From positions 45,545 to 109,544 of the forward strand of contig CANJRG010000014.1 in NCBI GenBank assembly GCA_947476745.1: 64,000 nucleotides of DNA, read 5' to 3'. The position numbers were made by a program, and so were the translations under genes. Shown here one piece after another: positions 53,118-61,936 of the stretch (the first letter of the stretch is position 1; each line of letters begins with the position of its first letter). The stretch is from Acidimicrobiia bacterium (GTDB lineage Bacteria; Actinomycetota; Acidimicrobiia; Acidimicrobiales; CAIXPF01). The notes below the pieces were generated by a model. The model ran no database searches and was not told where the DNA came from. It saw only the letters and a list, made by a program, of their open reading frames with translations.

Positions 53118-53579
53118 ATGTCACGTGTGCAGCTCGCCCTCAATGTCTCCGACCTCGACGAGGCCATCACGTTCTACACCAAGCTGTTCGGCGTCGGGCC
53201 GGCCAAGGTCCGTGACGGGTACGCCAACTTCGCGGTGGCCCAGCCGCCGCTCAAGCTGGTGCTCATCGCCGGCGACGGCGCGCCGGGCACGATGAACCAC
53301 CTCGGGGTCGAGGTCGACTCCACCGACGAGGTCACCGCCGCCATCGGCCGGCTGCAGGCCGAGGGCCTCGACACCGACATCGAGGAGCAGACCACGTGCT
53401 GCTACGCGGTGCAGGACAAGGTGTGGGTGCACGGGCCCGACGCCGAACCGTGGGAGGTCTACACGGTGCTGTCCGATGCTCCCACCATGGGACTCGAGCC
53501 CATCGCCGAGGGCACGGCCTGCTGTGGCACCGCGGCCCCCGAACCGGTGTCGCTGTCGTCCAAGCCCGGCTGCTGCTGA
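53118..53579 (+). CDS. arsI: ArsI/CadI-family VOC protein (C-As lyase candidate)
   Basis: A 153-residue VOC protein. VQLALNVSDLDEAITFYTKLFG starts the fold; TTCCYAVQDKVWVHGPD holds the vicinal pair Cys94-Cys95 that binds trivalent organoarsenical in ArsI. Metal ligands His61 and Glu113 are at expected places. Extra cysteines in the tail (TACCGT, GCC) may bind metal. ArsI cleaves the C-As bond of methylarsenite; related CadI proteins answer to cadmium. GGGAGCC precedes the ATG. Confidence 0.88.
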   Translation: MSRVQLALNVSDLDEAITFYTKLFGVGPAKVRDGYANFAVAQPPLKLVLIAGDGAPGTMNHLGVEVDSTDEVTAAIGRLQAEGLDTDIEEQTTCCYAVQDKVWVHGPDAEPWEVYTVLSDAPTMGLEPIAEGTACCGTAAPEPVSLSSKPGCC

Positions 53580-53589
53580 ACCCCGCGCC

Positions 53590-54669
53590 ATGGATGCACC
53601 TGCCGTGACGACCGTCGACGCCCCGCGACGACTGTCGATGCTCGACCGGCTGCTCCCGCTGTGGATCGGCCTGGCCATGGCGCTGGGCCTGCTGCTCGGC
53701 AACGTCTTGCCCCACCTCGACGAGCAACTCGACCGGGTAAAGATCGACACCGTCTCGCTGCCCATCGCCCTCGGCCTGCTGGTCATGATGTACCCGGTGC
53801 TGGCCAAGGTGAACTACCGGGCCCTCGGCGGCGTGCTCGAGGACCGCAAGCCGTTCGTGCTCACCCTGTTCCTCAACTGGGCGGTCGGGCCGCTGCTGAT
53901 GTTCACACTGGCCTGGGTGTTCCTGCCCGACCTGCCCGACTACCGCACCGGCCTGATCATCGTCGGGCTCGCGCCGTGCATCGCCATGGTCATCATCTGG
54001 ATCGATCTGGCCAACGGCAGCGGCGAGCTCGCCGCGGTGTTCGTGGCCATCAACTCGATCATCCAGGTCCTGGCGTTCTCGGCGCTGGGCTACTTCTACC
54101 TGCGGGTTCTGCCTGGGTGGTTGGGGCTGGACACCACCGGCATCGACGTGTCGATGGGCGAGATCGCCAAGTCGGTGCTGATCTTCCTCGGCATCCCGCT
54201 GCTCGCCGGGTTCCTGACCCGTACGTTCGGCGAACGCGCCAAGGGTACTGACTGGTATCTGAACCGGTTCATGCCGCGGATCGGCCCGGTGGCGTTGTAC
54301 GGGCTGCTGTTCACCATCGTGATCCTGTTCGCGTTGCAGGGCGACCGCATCGTCGGCCAGCCCCTCGACGTGGTCCGCATCGCCATCCCGCTGGTCATCT
54401 ACTTCGCCGTGATGTGGGGGGCGGCGTTCCTCGCCTCGGTGCGGCTCGGCCTGCCCTATGAACGGGCGGCGACAGTGTCGTTCACCGCAGCGGGCAACAA
54501 CTTCGAGCTGGCCATCGCGGTATGCATCGCCGTGTTCGGCGTCACGTCCGGCCAGGCGCTCGCCGGCGTGGTCGGCCCGCTCATCGAGGTGCCCGCCCTG
54601 CTGGCGCTGGTCTACGTGGCCCGTTGGGGCCGGGCCCGTTGGTATCCGGAGCCAACCCGTCCGCAGTAG
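53590..54669 (+). CDS. acr3: arsenite efflux permease ACR3
   Basis: A 359-residue protein with about ten membrane helices. The conserved ACR3 Cys is in GLAPCIAMVIIW, and AAGNNFELAIAVCIAVFG is the other family signature. It exports arsenite using the proton gradient. It starts ten bases after arsI, completing a repressor-lyase-pump operon. Full family length. Confidence 0.93.
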   Translation: MDAPAVTTVDAPRRLSMLDRLLPLWIGLAMALGLLLGNVLPHLDEQLDRVKIDTVSLPIALGLLVMMYPVLAKVNYRALGGVLEDRKPFVLTLFLNWAVGPLLMFTLAWVFLPDLPDYRTGLIIVGLAPCIAMVIIWIDLANGSGELAAVFVAINSIIQVLAFSALGYFYLRVLPGWLGLDTTGIDVSMGEIAKSVLIFLGIPLLAGFLTRTFGERAKGTDWYLNRFMPRIGPVALYGLLFTIVILFALQGDRIVGQPLDVVRIAIPLVIYFAVMWGAAFLASVRLGLPYERAATVSFTAAGNNFELAIAVCIAVFGVTSGQALAGVVGPLIEVPALLALVYVARWGRARWYPEPTRPQ

Positions 54670-54680
54670 CGTCACCCGGC

Positions 54681-55520
54681 GTGAAGAGCCTGGTTCTGGG
54701 TGGGTCCGCATTCATCGGTCGACGGCTGGTGGAGGTGCTGCATGCCGCCGGGCATTCGGTCACCGTGCTCAACCGGGGGTTGCGCAACGACGGCATCGAC
54801 GGGGTCGACGGGGTCGCGCGCCTGGTCGCAGACCGTCGCGACCCGGCGTCGGTGCGCGCCGCGCTCGGTTCGACCGAGTTCGATGCCGTCTTCGATGTCA
54901 GCGGCCAGGTGCAGGTGTCCTCCGTCGAGGCCATCGGCGACCTCGTCGGCCACCTCGAGGGCCGTTGCGGCGTCTACGTGTTCGTCAGCTCCATCGCCGC
55001 CTACGCCCTGGGCAGCGGCGCCTTCCCCTGGACCGAGGACCGGCCGCTGTCCACCTCCCGGCCGACCGCGTACGGCGGGCACAAGGCCGCCGTCGAACGG
55101 CTGCTCGCCGAGGCCCTGCTGGTCGCCGCCACCGTTCCCGACGCCATCGGCGGCGCCTTCAACATCACCGCCGACGCGGTGAGCGCCCTGCACTACGTGC
55201 ACACCATCGCCGGCATCGTCGGGATCGAGCCCGACATCCGCTTCCTGCCCGAGGGCGTCGCCGCCGGGCTGCGGGGGGCGTTGCCGTTCAACCACCGTTT
55301 CCAGAAGGTGATGCACTCGGTGCTGGGTAACGAACGGGCCCGTCAGGAGCTCGGGATCACCCCCCGGTTCGACTTCGCCGCCGGCCACCGTCACACCTAC
55401 GAGTGGTTCCGTGCCGAGGGTCTCGACCGGCTCGACGGCAGCCTACGAGACCCGGTGTGGGGGGTCAGCTGGGACTTCGCCCGCGAGGCCGAGTTGGCCG
55501 CCACGCTCGCCGCTCCCTGA
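54681..55520 (+). CDS. NAD-dependent epimerase/dehydratase-like protein, probably internally deleted
   Basis: A 279-residue extended-SDR protein. The Rossmann start SLVLGGSAFIGRRLVEVLHAAGH is good, and SSIAAYALG...AYGGHKAAVERLLAEA has the Y-x3-K motif (YGGHK). Directly after LLAEA, near residue 143, it jumps to LLVAATVPDAIGGAFNITAD, which usually lies some 50-60 residues further on. The missing part normally holds the substrate-binding RPxxxYGP region. The frame is intact, so it is a tight in-frame deletion. GTG start. It may be non-functional. Confidence 0.7.
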   Translation: MKSLVLGGSAFIGRRLVEVLHAAGHSVTVLNRGLRNDGIDGVDGVARLVADRRDPASVRAALGSTEFDAVFDVSGQVQVSSVEAIGDLVGHLEGRCGVYVFVSSIAAYALGSGAFPWTEDRPLSTSRPTAYGGHKAAVERLLAEALLVAATVPDAIGGAFNITADAVSALHYVHTIAGIVGIEPDIRFLPEGVAAGLRGALPFNHRFQKVMHSVLGNERARQELGITPRFDFAAGHRHTYEWFRAEGLDRLDGSLRDPVWGVSWDFAREAELAATLAAP

Positions 55521-55598
55521 ACCGGCCCGCTCGGGCCGCCGGGGTGGGTTTCGTTACCATGGCCCAGCGCCGAAGGACGGCTGCGGGAAGGGACGGCG

Positions 55599-56747
55599 AT
55601 GCGTCACGAACGTCAGGTCGAGCTGTTGCAGCGGGTCGCAGACTCCGGTGACCACTTCGTCGGCCTGCACGGCTCGCACTCGATGGTCAACCCGGCGTCG
55701 GCCTACACCGACCCCGCGCGCCACGCCCGCGAGCTGAAGGTGCTCTTCCGTGACGGACCCACCGTGCTCGGCCTCAGCTGCGAGATGCCTGCACCCGGCG
55801 ACTATCTGACCACCACCCTCGACGGCATCCCCCTCGTCGCGGTACGCCAGGCCGACGGCAGCATCAGCGCCATGGTCAACGCCTGCCGGCACCGGGCCGC
55901 GCCGCTGTTCACCGAGCGGGCCGGCTCGACCGGGCGCAGCATCGTGTGCGGCTACCACGCCTGGACCTATGACACCCAGGGCACGCTGCTGGCCCGGCCG
56001 TTGTCGGCGGGAGCGTTCGACGACGTCACCATCAGCTGCAACCTGCACCGGGTGGCGGTGGCCGAGAAGTACGGGCTGATCTTCGTGCGGGCCGGCTCGG
56101 AACAGCCGATCGACGTCGACGAAGCCCTCGGCGGCGCCCAGGACGACCTCGGCGCGTTCGGGCTCGGCGAGTACACCCACATAGAGACCCGCACCAACGA
56201 GTGGGACATGAACTGGAAGCTCATCCTCGACACGTTCACCGAGAGCTACCACATCCGTACCCTGCACAAGAACACCCTGGCCGCGTACTTCAACTCCGAC
56301 TGCGTGATCTACGAGGGCTTCGGTCGCAACTTCCTGTCGGTGGGACTGAGGGCCAACGTGCTCGACGAGGTGGCCAAGCCGCAGGACGAGTGGTCGATCC
56401 TGCCCTACGGCACCATCCAGTACTTCCTGGTACCCAACGCCCTCGTCGTGCACCAACTCGACCATGTCGAGGTCTGGCGGCTCGAACCGATCGGGGTCGG
56501 CCGGGTCCGCACCCACACGTCGATCTTCGCCCCCGAGCCGCCCGACGAGAAGGCCCTGCGTTACTGGATCAAGAACCTCGACCTGCTGCTGAAGGTCACC
56601 GGCACCGAGGACTTCCCCACCATGGAGCGGATCTACCGGGCCATGGCCTCGGGGGCGATCCCCGAGGTGGTCTACGGCCGCATCGAGCCGCCGCTGGTGC
56701 ACTTCCACACCGCCCTCGACGCCGCGCTCGCCGCAGCCGGGGCCTGA
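55599..56747 (+). CDS. Rieske [2Fe-2S] non-heme iron oxygenase, large subunit
   Basis: A 382-residue oxygenase. Rieske ligands Cys96-Arg-His98 and Cys117-x2-His120 lie in NACRHRAAP and CGYHAWTYD. Catalytic domain: DMNWKLILDTFTESYHIRTLH supplies iron ligands. Similar in plan to the gene at 18823-20010 but with a different specificity region. It is followed 5 bases later by a quinone-oxidoreductase-like gene, so the pair may function together; no classic ferredoxin reductase is visible. Confidence 0.9.
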   Translation: MRHERQVELLQRVADSGDHFVGLHGSHSMVNPASAYTDPARHARELKVLFRDGPTVLGLSCEMPAPGDYLTTTLDGIPLVAVRQADGSISAMVNACRHRAAPLFTERAGSTGRSIVCGYHAWTYDTQGTLLARPLSAGAFDDVTISCNLHRVAVAEKYGLIFVRAGSEQPIDVDEALGGAQDDLGAFGLGEYTHIETRTNEWDMNWKLILDTFTESYHIRTLHKNTLAAYFNSDCVIYEGFGRNFLSVGLRANVLDEVAKPQDEWSILPYGTIQYFLVPNALVVHQLDHVEVWRLEPIGVGRVRTHTSIFAPEPPDEKALRYWIKNLDLLLKVTGTEDFPTMERIYRAMASGAIPEVVYGRIEPPLVHFHTALDAALAAAGA

Positions 56748-56752
56748 GCGCC

Positions 56753-57808
56753 ATGACCACCGAGCAGCTGCCGGGCGACGACGGCGGGCCGGCGCAGGGC
56801 GGCCTGATACGGGCCTGGCGGGTCGAGGAACTGGGCCACCCGTCGGTTTCGCTGCGGCTGCGCGAGATCGCCCGGCCCGAGCCGTTGCCGGGCCAGGTGC
56901 GCATCGTGGTGGAGGCGACCAACGTCAACTTCGCCGACATCCTGATCTGCCAGGGCATCTACCAGGACCGGCCCGGGGTGCCGCTCACCCCAGGCACCGA
57001 GTCCTGCGGCATCGTGGACGCGGTCGGCGAGGGCGTGACCGAGCAGTTCGGCCTGCGGGTCGGCGACCGGGTGGCCGGCCTGGCCGACCTGCGCCACGGC
57101 GGGTACGCCGAGTCCGCCCTGTTGAAGGCCGCCACCATCCTGCCGATCCCGGCCGATCTCGATGCCGCCGATGCCACCGTGTTGTACTCGACCTTCCAGA
57201 CCGCCCACGTCGGGCTGTTCCACCGTGGCGGGCTCGAGGCCGGCCAGTGGGTGCTGGTCCACGGCGCGGCCAGCGGGGTCGGCGCCGCCGCGGTGCAACT
57301 GGCGGTGGCCCGCGGCGCCCGGGTGGCCGCCACCGCCGGCGGACCGGCGAAGGTCGCGTACTGCCGTGCGCTCGGCGCCGAGCTGGTGGTGGACTCCTCC
57401 GGTGAGGACCCGGCCGCGGTGGTCTACGCCGCAGTGATGGCCGCCACCGACGGGGCCGGGGTCGAGGTGGCCTTCGACCCGGTGGGCGGCGTGCTCGGCG
57501 ACGTGACCCGTCGCCTGATGGCCTGGGAGGGTCGCCTGGTGGTCATCGGCTTCGCGTCGGGCACGATCCCGCAGTACCCGGGCAACCACATCCTGGTGAA
57601 GAACTACGCGGTGCTGGGCATGGCCTGGGCCGAGTACGCGCTGCGACGCCGCCCGGTGGTCGAAGCGGCCCACGACGAGATCCTGACGTGGCACCGTGCC
57701 GGCCGCATCCGTACCGATGTGACCCGGGTCGGCCTCCACGACGTGCCCGCGGCCCTCGCCTCGCTCGAGGCCCGTACGGTCACCGGCCGCCTGGCCATGA
57801 TCCCCTGA
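56753..57808 (+). CDS. NADPH:quinone oxidoreductase-like (zinc-free MDR) protein
   Basis: A 351-residue medium-chain dehydrogenase/reductase without zinc ligands. It has EATNVNFADILICQGIYQDRPGVPLTPGTESCGIVDAVGEGV, then the NADP motif VLVHGAASGVGAAAVQLAVARGA and VAFDPVGGVLGD. Family members reduce quinones or enoyl-CoA. ATG 56753, five bases after the Rieske stop, so co-transcribed. Confidence 0.9.
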   Translation: MTTEQLPGDDGGPAQGGLIRAWRVEELGHPSVSLRLREIARPEPLPGQVRIVVEATNVNFADILICQGIYQDRPGVPLTPGTESCGIVDAVGEGVTEQFGLRVGDRVAGLADLRHGGYAESALLKAATILPIPADLDAADATVLYSTFQTAHVGLFHRGGLEAGQWVLVHGAASGVGAAAVQLAVARGARVAATAGGPAKVAYCRALGAELVVDSSGEDPAAVVYAAVMAATDGAGVEVAFDPVGGVLGDVTRRLMAWEGRLVVIGFASGTIPQYPGNHILVKNYAVLGMAWAEYALRRRPVVEAAHDEILTWHRAGRIRTDVTRVGLHDVPAALASLEARTVTGRLAMIP

Positions 57809-57920
57809 CGGCGTGATGGCCCCCTGACGGGTCACCGGGTCACCGGGCTACCGGCGGAATACGATCTGCGGGCCTGCGCCGCGAGTTCGCGGCGCGCACG
57901 CTCAGAGCATCGGAGACGTC

Positions 57921-58625
57921 ATGGACATCAAGGGCAAGAAGGCCGTCGTGTTCGGCGGGACCTCGGGGATCGGCCTGGCCGTCACCCAGCAGCTCGCCGC
58001 ACGCGGCGCCACCGTGGTCGCAGTGAGCCGGGACCCCTCCAAGGCCGGCGAGCTGCCCGCCGGGGTGACCACCATGGCCTGCGACGTGCTCGACCGTGAG
58101 GCCGTCGCCGGTGTGCTGGCCGCCTGCGCCCCCTACGACATCCTGGTCAGCTCGGCCACCGGTGGCGACCGGGCCATCGGCCGGTTCACCGAGATGGACA
58201 TGGACGGCTTCCAGGGCTCGTTCCGCAAGGTCTGGGGCTACGCCAACGTGGTCCGCTACGGCACCGAGCACCTTCCCGAGGACGGCACCATCGTGCTGGT
58301 CAGCGGCTCGCCCGCCCGACGGATCAAGCCCGGCATGATCGCCGTCGGCGCCGCGGGGGCGGCCATCGAGTCGATGGTGCGTTCGATCGCCCAGGAGATC
58401 AAGCCCCGCCGCATCAACGTGGTCGCCCCCGGGGTGATCGACACGCCGATGAACCCGCTGCAGGGCGAGGCCCGGACCAAGGCCTACGCCGCCAACACGG
58501 CGAATCACCTCATCCCCCGCGCCGGCACCGCCGAGGAGTGCGCCCAGGCGGTGCTGTTCCTGCTCGAGAACGAGTTCGTGACCGGCACCACCATCGACGT
58601 CGACGGTGGCTGGCTGCAGGCCTGA
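57921..58625 (+). CDS. atypical short-chain dehydrogenase/reductase lacking the catalytic Tyr/Lys
   Basis: A 234-residue SDR: GGTSGIG (12-18) is a slightly altered nucleotide motif, ACDVLDRE an acid-binding position, and the ending FVTGTTIDVDGGWLQA is standard. At the catalytic site the usual YxxxK is replaced: Val142 and Gly146 in MIAVGAAGAAIE. This form resembles the PRK07041-type SDRs. It may be a binding or regulatory protein, or use another mechanism. ATG at 57921 follows GGAGACGTC. Confidence 0.83.
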   Translation: MDIKGKKAVVFGGTSGIGLAVTQQLAARGATVVAVSRDPSKAGELPAGVTTMACDVLDREAVAGVLAACAPYDILVSSATGGDRAIGRFTEMDMDGFQGSFRKVWGYANVVRYGTEHLPEDGTIVLVSGSPARRIKPGMIAVGAAGAAIESMVRSIAQEIKPRRINVVAPGVIDTPMNPLQGEARTKAYAANTANHLIPRAGTAEECAQAVLFLLENEFVTGTTIDVDGGWLQA

Positions 58626-58645
58626 CCCGCCTCGGCAACGCCCGC

Positions 58646-58670
58646 GCCCCGACCGGTCGACGGTCGGGGC
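58646..58670. terminator. terminator hairpin between convergent genes
   Basis: GCCCCGACCG (58646-58655) pairs perfectly with CGGTCGGGGC (58661-58670) around the loop GTCGA. It lies between the stop of the SDR gene (58625) and that of the AhpD-like gene (58705), so it can stop transcription from both sides. Confidence 0.75.
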
Positions 58671-58704
58671 CGGGCACTACCCGGCTCGCCCGGTGGGCCG
58701 GTGC

Positions 58705-59271
58705 TCAGTGGGCCTGAAACGGCAGCTCGGCGCCTTCGGGCAGGTCGACCTCGAAGGTGTTCAACGTCATCGACACCAGGGTGTACATCCCGCAGGCGTT
58801 GATCAGCTCCTGCACGCCGTCCTCGCCGAACACCTCGACCGTGGCCCGATACGTGGCGTCGTCGACCCGGCGCTGGTCGTGCAGGGTGCGGCAGAACCGG
58901 TAGGCCGCCTCGTCGCCGGCATCGCTGAACTGCGGCTCACGACCGGCCTTCACCGCCCCGATCACCTCTTCGGGCAGACCAGCGGCACGGGCCATCGGCT
59001 CGTGGGCGTACCACTCGTACTGGGCCTGCCACAGCTGGCCGGTGACCAGGATCGCCAGCTCGACGTAGCGGCGGTCGATGCAGGGCTTGAAGCGCAACGC
59101 CCCACCGAGCTGGAACAATCGCATTCCGGTGGCCGGGCTCAGCAGCCAGGCGTCGAACGGGCCGCCGATGTGGCCGTCGGTGACGTTGGTACGGCCCTCG
59201 GCCATGCGGGCGAACAGCTCCCGCTGGGCCTCGGTCATCTCGGCGGTGGTGCGACGCGACAGTCTGGTCAT
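58705..59271 (-). CDS. carboxymuconolactone-decarboxylase-like (AhpD-fold) protein
   Basis: A 188-residue all-helical protein of the CMD/AhpD family: RRYVELAILVTGQLWQAQYEWYAHEPMARAAGLPEEVI. There is no CxxC pair, so it is of the non-peroxidase class. Such proteins are common in aromatic catabolism clusters. ATG 59271; upstream residues are an arginine-rich shadow. Confidence 0.82.
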   Translation of the reverse strand: MTRLSRRTTAEMTEAQRELFARMAEGRTNVTDGHIGGPFDAWLLSPATGMRLFQLGGALRFKPCIDRRYVELAILVTGQLWQAQYEWYAHEPMARAAGLPEEVIGAVKAGREPQFSDAGDEAAYRFCRTLHDQRRVDDATYRATVEVFGEDGVQELINACGMYTLVSMTLNTFEVDLPEGAELPFQAH

Positions 59272-59362
59272 GCCCGCTGTTCTACCGCGACCGGGCAGGC
59301 CGCGCCCCCGGCGCCGTCGGTCCGGATGGCGGGTGCTCGCCATCCGGACCCGGCGCAGACCG

Positions 59363-60397
59363 TCAACGGGCGATGAAGTGACCGAGCCCGAGCGGTGCCG
59401 AGCCGGTGACGACCACCGTCGTCGAGGCCGGACGCTTGTGGCGGATCACTGCCGCCTCACCGCTGCCGGGCAGGGTCGCCACCACCGAACCGTTGGAGGC
59501 GATGTCGATCCCCCAGGTCCCGTCCACGGCGAGCGTGCGGATGGTGGCGAGAGTCGACGTGTCGATCAGGCTGATGCCGCCGGTGCCGACGTTGGACACC
59601 GCGAGTACGCCCGGCCGGACCGAGATGCCCTCCGGGGTCGCCCCGGCCGGCAGGTTCACGGTGTGGGCGACGAGGTTGGTCTTGATGTCGATCACCGACA
59701 CCGTCGACGAACCGCCGTTGGCCACGAACAGCCGCTTGATGGCGAGATCGACATCGACCCCGGTGGGGTTGGTCCCGACCGTGACGGTGGCGACGACGGT
59801 ACCGAGGTTGGCATCGAACACCGACACGGTGCCCGCGGCGTAGTTGCTGACGTACACCATCTTGCCGCCCGGCCCGAGCGCCACGCCCATGGGGTTGTCC
59901 CCCACCGCGACCTCGGTCATGGTGTCGGTGTTCAGGTCGACGATGCCCAGGGTGTCCCTGATGGAGTTCGCCACGTACAGCCGTTTACGGATGTTGTCCA
60001 CGGCAAGGCCATTGGGCTGCACCGTGGCGTAATCGCCGAGGGTGATGACCCGCTGCGCGGTCTTGGAGACCGCGTCGATCACCGACACGCTGTCGCCACC
60101 GGCGGTCCCGCCGCCGAACAGCGAGGACACATAGACCGTCCGGCGGTCCGGCGACACCGCCGTTCCGTACGGGTACGACACCGGAATCGTGCCAGTGACG
60201 GTGTTGCTGGTCAGGTCGAGCACGCTCACCGTCGACGAGAAGAGGTTGGGGATGTAGGCCGAACCAACCGAGCTCGCCGACGGGCCGGCCGGGGCCGGTT
60301 CCGCCTGTGCCGGCGCCACCCACACCAACGCACCGACCAGCGCCACGACCAGGGCCACCAGCCCGCGCCGACCACGAATCCTTGTCATTTCCGCCAT
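59363..60397 (-). CDS. secreted YVTN-type beta-propeller protein
   Basis: A 344-residue exported protein. Residues 1-32 form a signal peptide (RRGLVALVVALVGALVWVAPAQA, cleavage near Ala32). The rest is repeats of the YVTN kind: SAYIPNLFSSTVSVLDLTSN, KRLYVANSIRDTLGIVDLNTD, KMVYVSNYAAGTVSVFDANLG, KRLFVANGGSSTVSVIDIKTN. About seven blades are likely. Such propellers bind partners or cofactors. No catalytic residues recognised. ATG 60397; a second ATG three codons on. Confidence 0.88.
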   Translation of the reverse strand: MAEMTRIRGRRGLVALVVALVGALVWVAPAQAEPAPAGPSASSVGSAYIPNLFSSTVSVLDLTSNTVTGTIPVSYPYGTAVSPDRRTVYVSSLFGGGTAGGDSVSVIDAVSKTAQRVITLGDYATVQPNGLAVDNIRKRLYVANSIRDTLGIVDLNTDTMTEVAVGDNPMGVALGPGGKMVYVSNYAAGTVSVFDANLGTVVATVTVGTNPTGVDVDLAIKRLFVANGGSSTVSVIDIKTNLVAHTVNLPAGATPEGISVRPGVLAVSNVGTGGISLIDTSTLATIRTLAVDGTWGIDIASNGSVVATLPGSGEAAVIRHKRPASTTVVVTGSAPLGLGHFIAR

Positions 60398-60578
60398 CAC
60401 TTTCGCCGTTGTTCTCGCCACCGACGCGACCGGACACCGATGCCCTGCCGCCGCCGTTGTCGTCCGCCCGGCCCACACCGTGGGCAAAGACAACCTATAG
60501 CAGACCGAACTGCACACCCGGAACACCCTGCGCGCCGGCCGGCGGGCCGGCATCGGGCCCACCACCCCTGCGGGCAAG

Positions 60579-61919
60579 TCACATTCCCGAAGCCGGCACC
60601 TCGCCGAAGGGACGGTCAGCACCGTCACGCGGCTCGGTGGGCAGGCCCAACACCCGCTCCCCCATGCTGTTGCGCTGGATCTCGTCGGTGCCCCCGGCGA
60701 TGGAGATCGACGGCGAACTCAGCGCGAAGTACTGGAACTGCGGGGCCGCCGCGTCGGCGCCGTACAGCATCCCGTGGGGGCCCTGGACCGCCAGGCCAAG
60801 CTCGCGTTGGGTCCGGGTGAGCTCGGACACCGTCAGCTTGCTGATGGGGCCCTCGACGCCGGGCAGCGGTCGTGCCCCGGCATCGGCCCGGGCCCGCAGG
60901 TTGGTGTAGGTCATCAGTTTGCGACGGGTGTGCAGGGCGGCGAGCTGCTGGCGAACCAACGGGTCATCGCCACGGCCGAACCGGTCGACCAGCCCGTCGA
61001 GGATCCGCCCGATCCCACGGCCCGAGGCGTTGGAGGACACCGGCCGGCGCAGGCCCTCGACCACGTCGCCGACCCGGGCCTCGAGGGGTACCTTCCCGAA
61101 CGGCCCGCCCTCGTGCGAGGCCGGGTTGAACGAGTTGCGCTCGTGGGCCAGGAACGTCCGGGTAACCGCCCATCCGGCGCCGACCGGGCCCAACACGTCG
61201 GCGTCGGGCACCCGAGCCTCGTCGAAGAACACCTGGTTGAACGTGGCGTCGCCGGTCATCTGCCGGAGCGGCCGGATCTCCACGCCGGGCTGCTCCCGCC
61301 GGATCAGGAAGAACGTCAGCCCGGCATGCTTGGGAACATCCCAGTCGGTACGGGCCAGCAGCATGCCGAAGTCGACGACATCGGCCAGCGAGGTCCAGAT
61401 CTTCGACCCGGTGATCACCCACTCCTCGCCGTCGCGTTCCGCCCGGCAACGCGCCCCGGCCAGGTCCGACCCGGCATCGGGCTCGGAGAGCATCTGGCAG
61501 GTGGTCCAGCCCTGCACCGTCATGCCCCACAGATACCGCGCAGTCTGCTCGTCGGTGCCGTGGTCGAACAGCAGGTGGGCCAGCAACGACGGGCCGATAC
61601 CCGACGGCGGACCCAATGCCCCGACCCGGCGGCGTTCCTCCCGCACCACCTTCGCCAACGGCGTGGGCAGGCCGCGTCCCCACCAGGCCACCGGCCAGGA
61701 CGGGTACGCCCAGCGGTCCGTCGCCATCCGCAGGAACCATTGCCCCACGGTCAGATCCGGGTCCCAGTTGGCCTCGTACCAGGCCCGGGCCTCGGTCCGC
61801 AACGTCGACTCGTCGGGCAGGCCGGACGGGGTGGGCAGGTCGGTCCTGGCGGGCCGGTCGGGCGGATCGGCACTGGCGGGCCGGTCGGGCGGATCGGCAC
61901 TGGCGGTCGGGTCGGTCAT
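60579..61919 (-). CDS. acyl-CoA dehydrogenase
   Basis: A 446-residue acyl-CoA dehydrogenase with a repetitive N-terminal leader. The core has CQMLSEPDAGSDLAGARC, EEWVITGSKIWTSLADVVDFGMLLARTDWDVPKHAGLTFFLI and the end SIAGGTDEIQRNSMGERVLGLPTEP. It is a paralogue of the gene at 32825. ATG at 61919 follows GGGGAG; an ATG at 61940 overlapping the epimerase stop is the alternative. It follows the epimerase gene at 61937-63067. Confidence 0.9.
   Translation of the reverse strand: MTDPTASADPPDRPASADPPDRPARTDLPTPSGLPDESTLRTEARAWYEANWDPDLTVGQWFLRMATDRWAYPSWPVAWWGRGLPTPLAKVVREERRRVGALGPPSGIGPSLLAHLLFDHGTDEQTARYLWGMTVQGWTTCQMLSEPDAGSDLAGARCRAERDGEEWVITGSKIWTSLADVVDFGMLLARTDWDVPKHAGLTFFLIRREQPGVEIRPLRQMTGDATFNQVFFDEARVPDADVLGPVGAGWAVTRTFLAHERNSFNPASHEGGPFGKVPLEARVGDVVEGLRRPVSSNASGRGIGRILDGLVDRFGRGDDPLVRQQLAALHTRRKLMTYTNLRARADAGARPLPGVEGPISKLTVSELTRTQRELGLAVQGPHGMLYGADAAAPQFQYFALSSPSISIAGGTDEIQRNSMGERVLGLPTEPRDGADRPFGEVPASGM
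61846..61917 (-). repeat. 27-base tandem repeat in the acyl-CoA dehydrogenase leader
   Basis: Two full 27-base units (61846-61872, 61873-61899) and a partial third encode repeats of the nine residues ADPPDRPAS. They expand the disordered N-terminal leader without frame change. Confidence 0.85.
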
Positions 61920-61936
61920 GTCTGGGCTCCCCAAGC

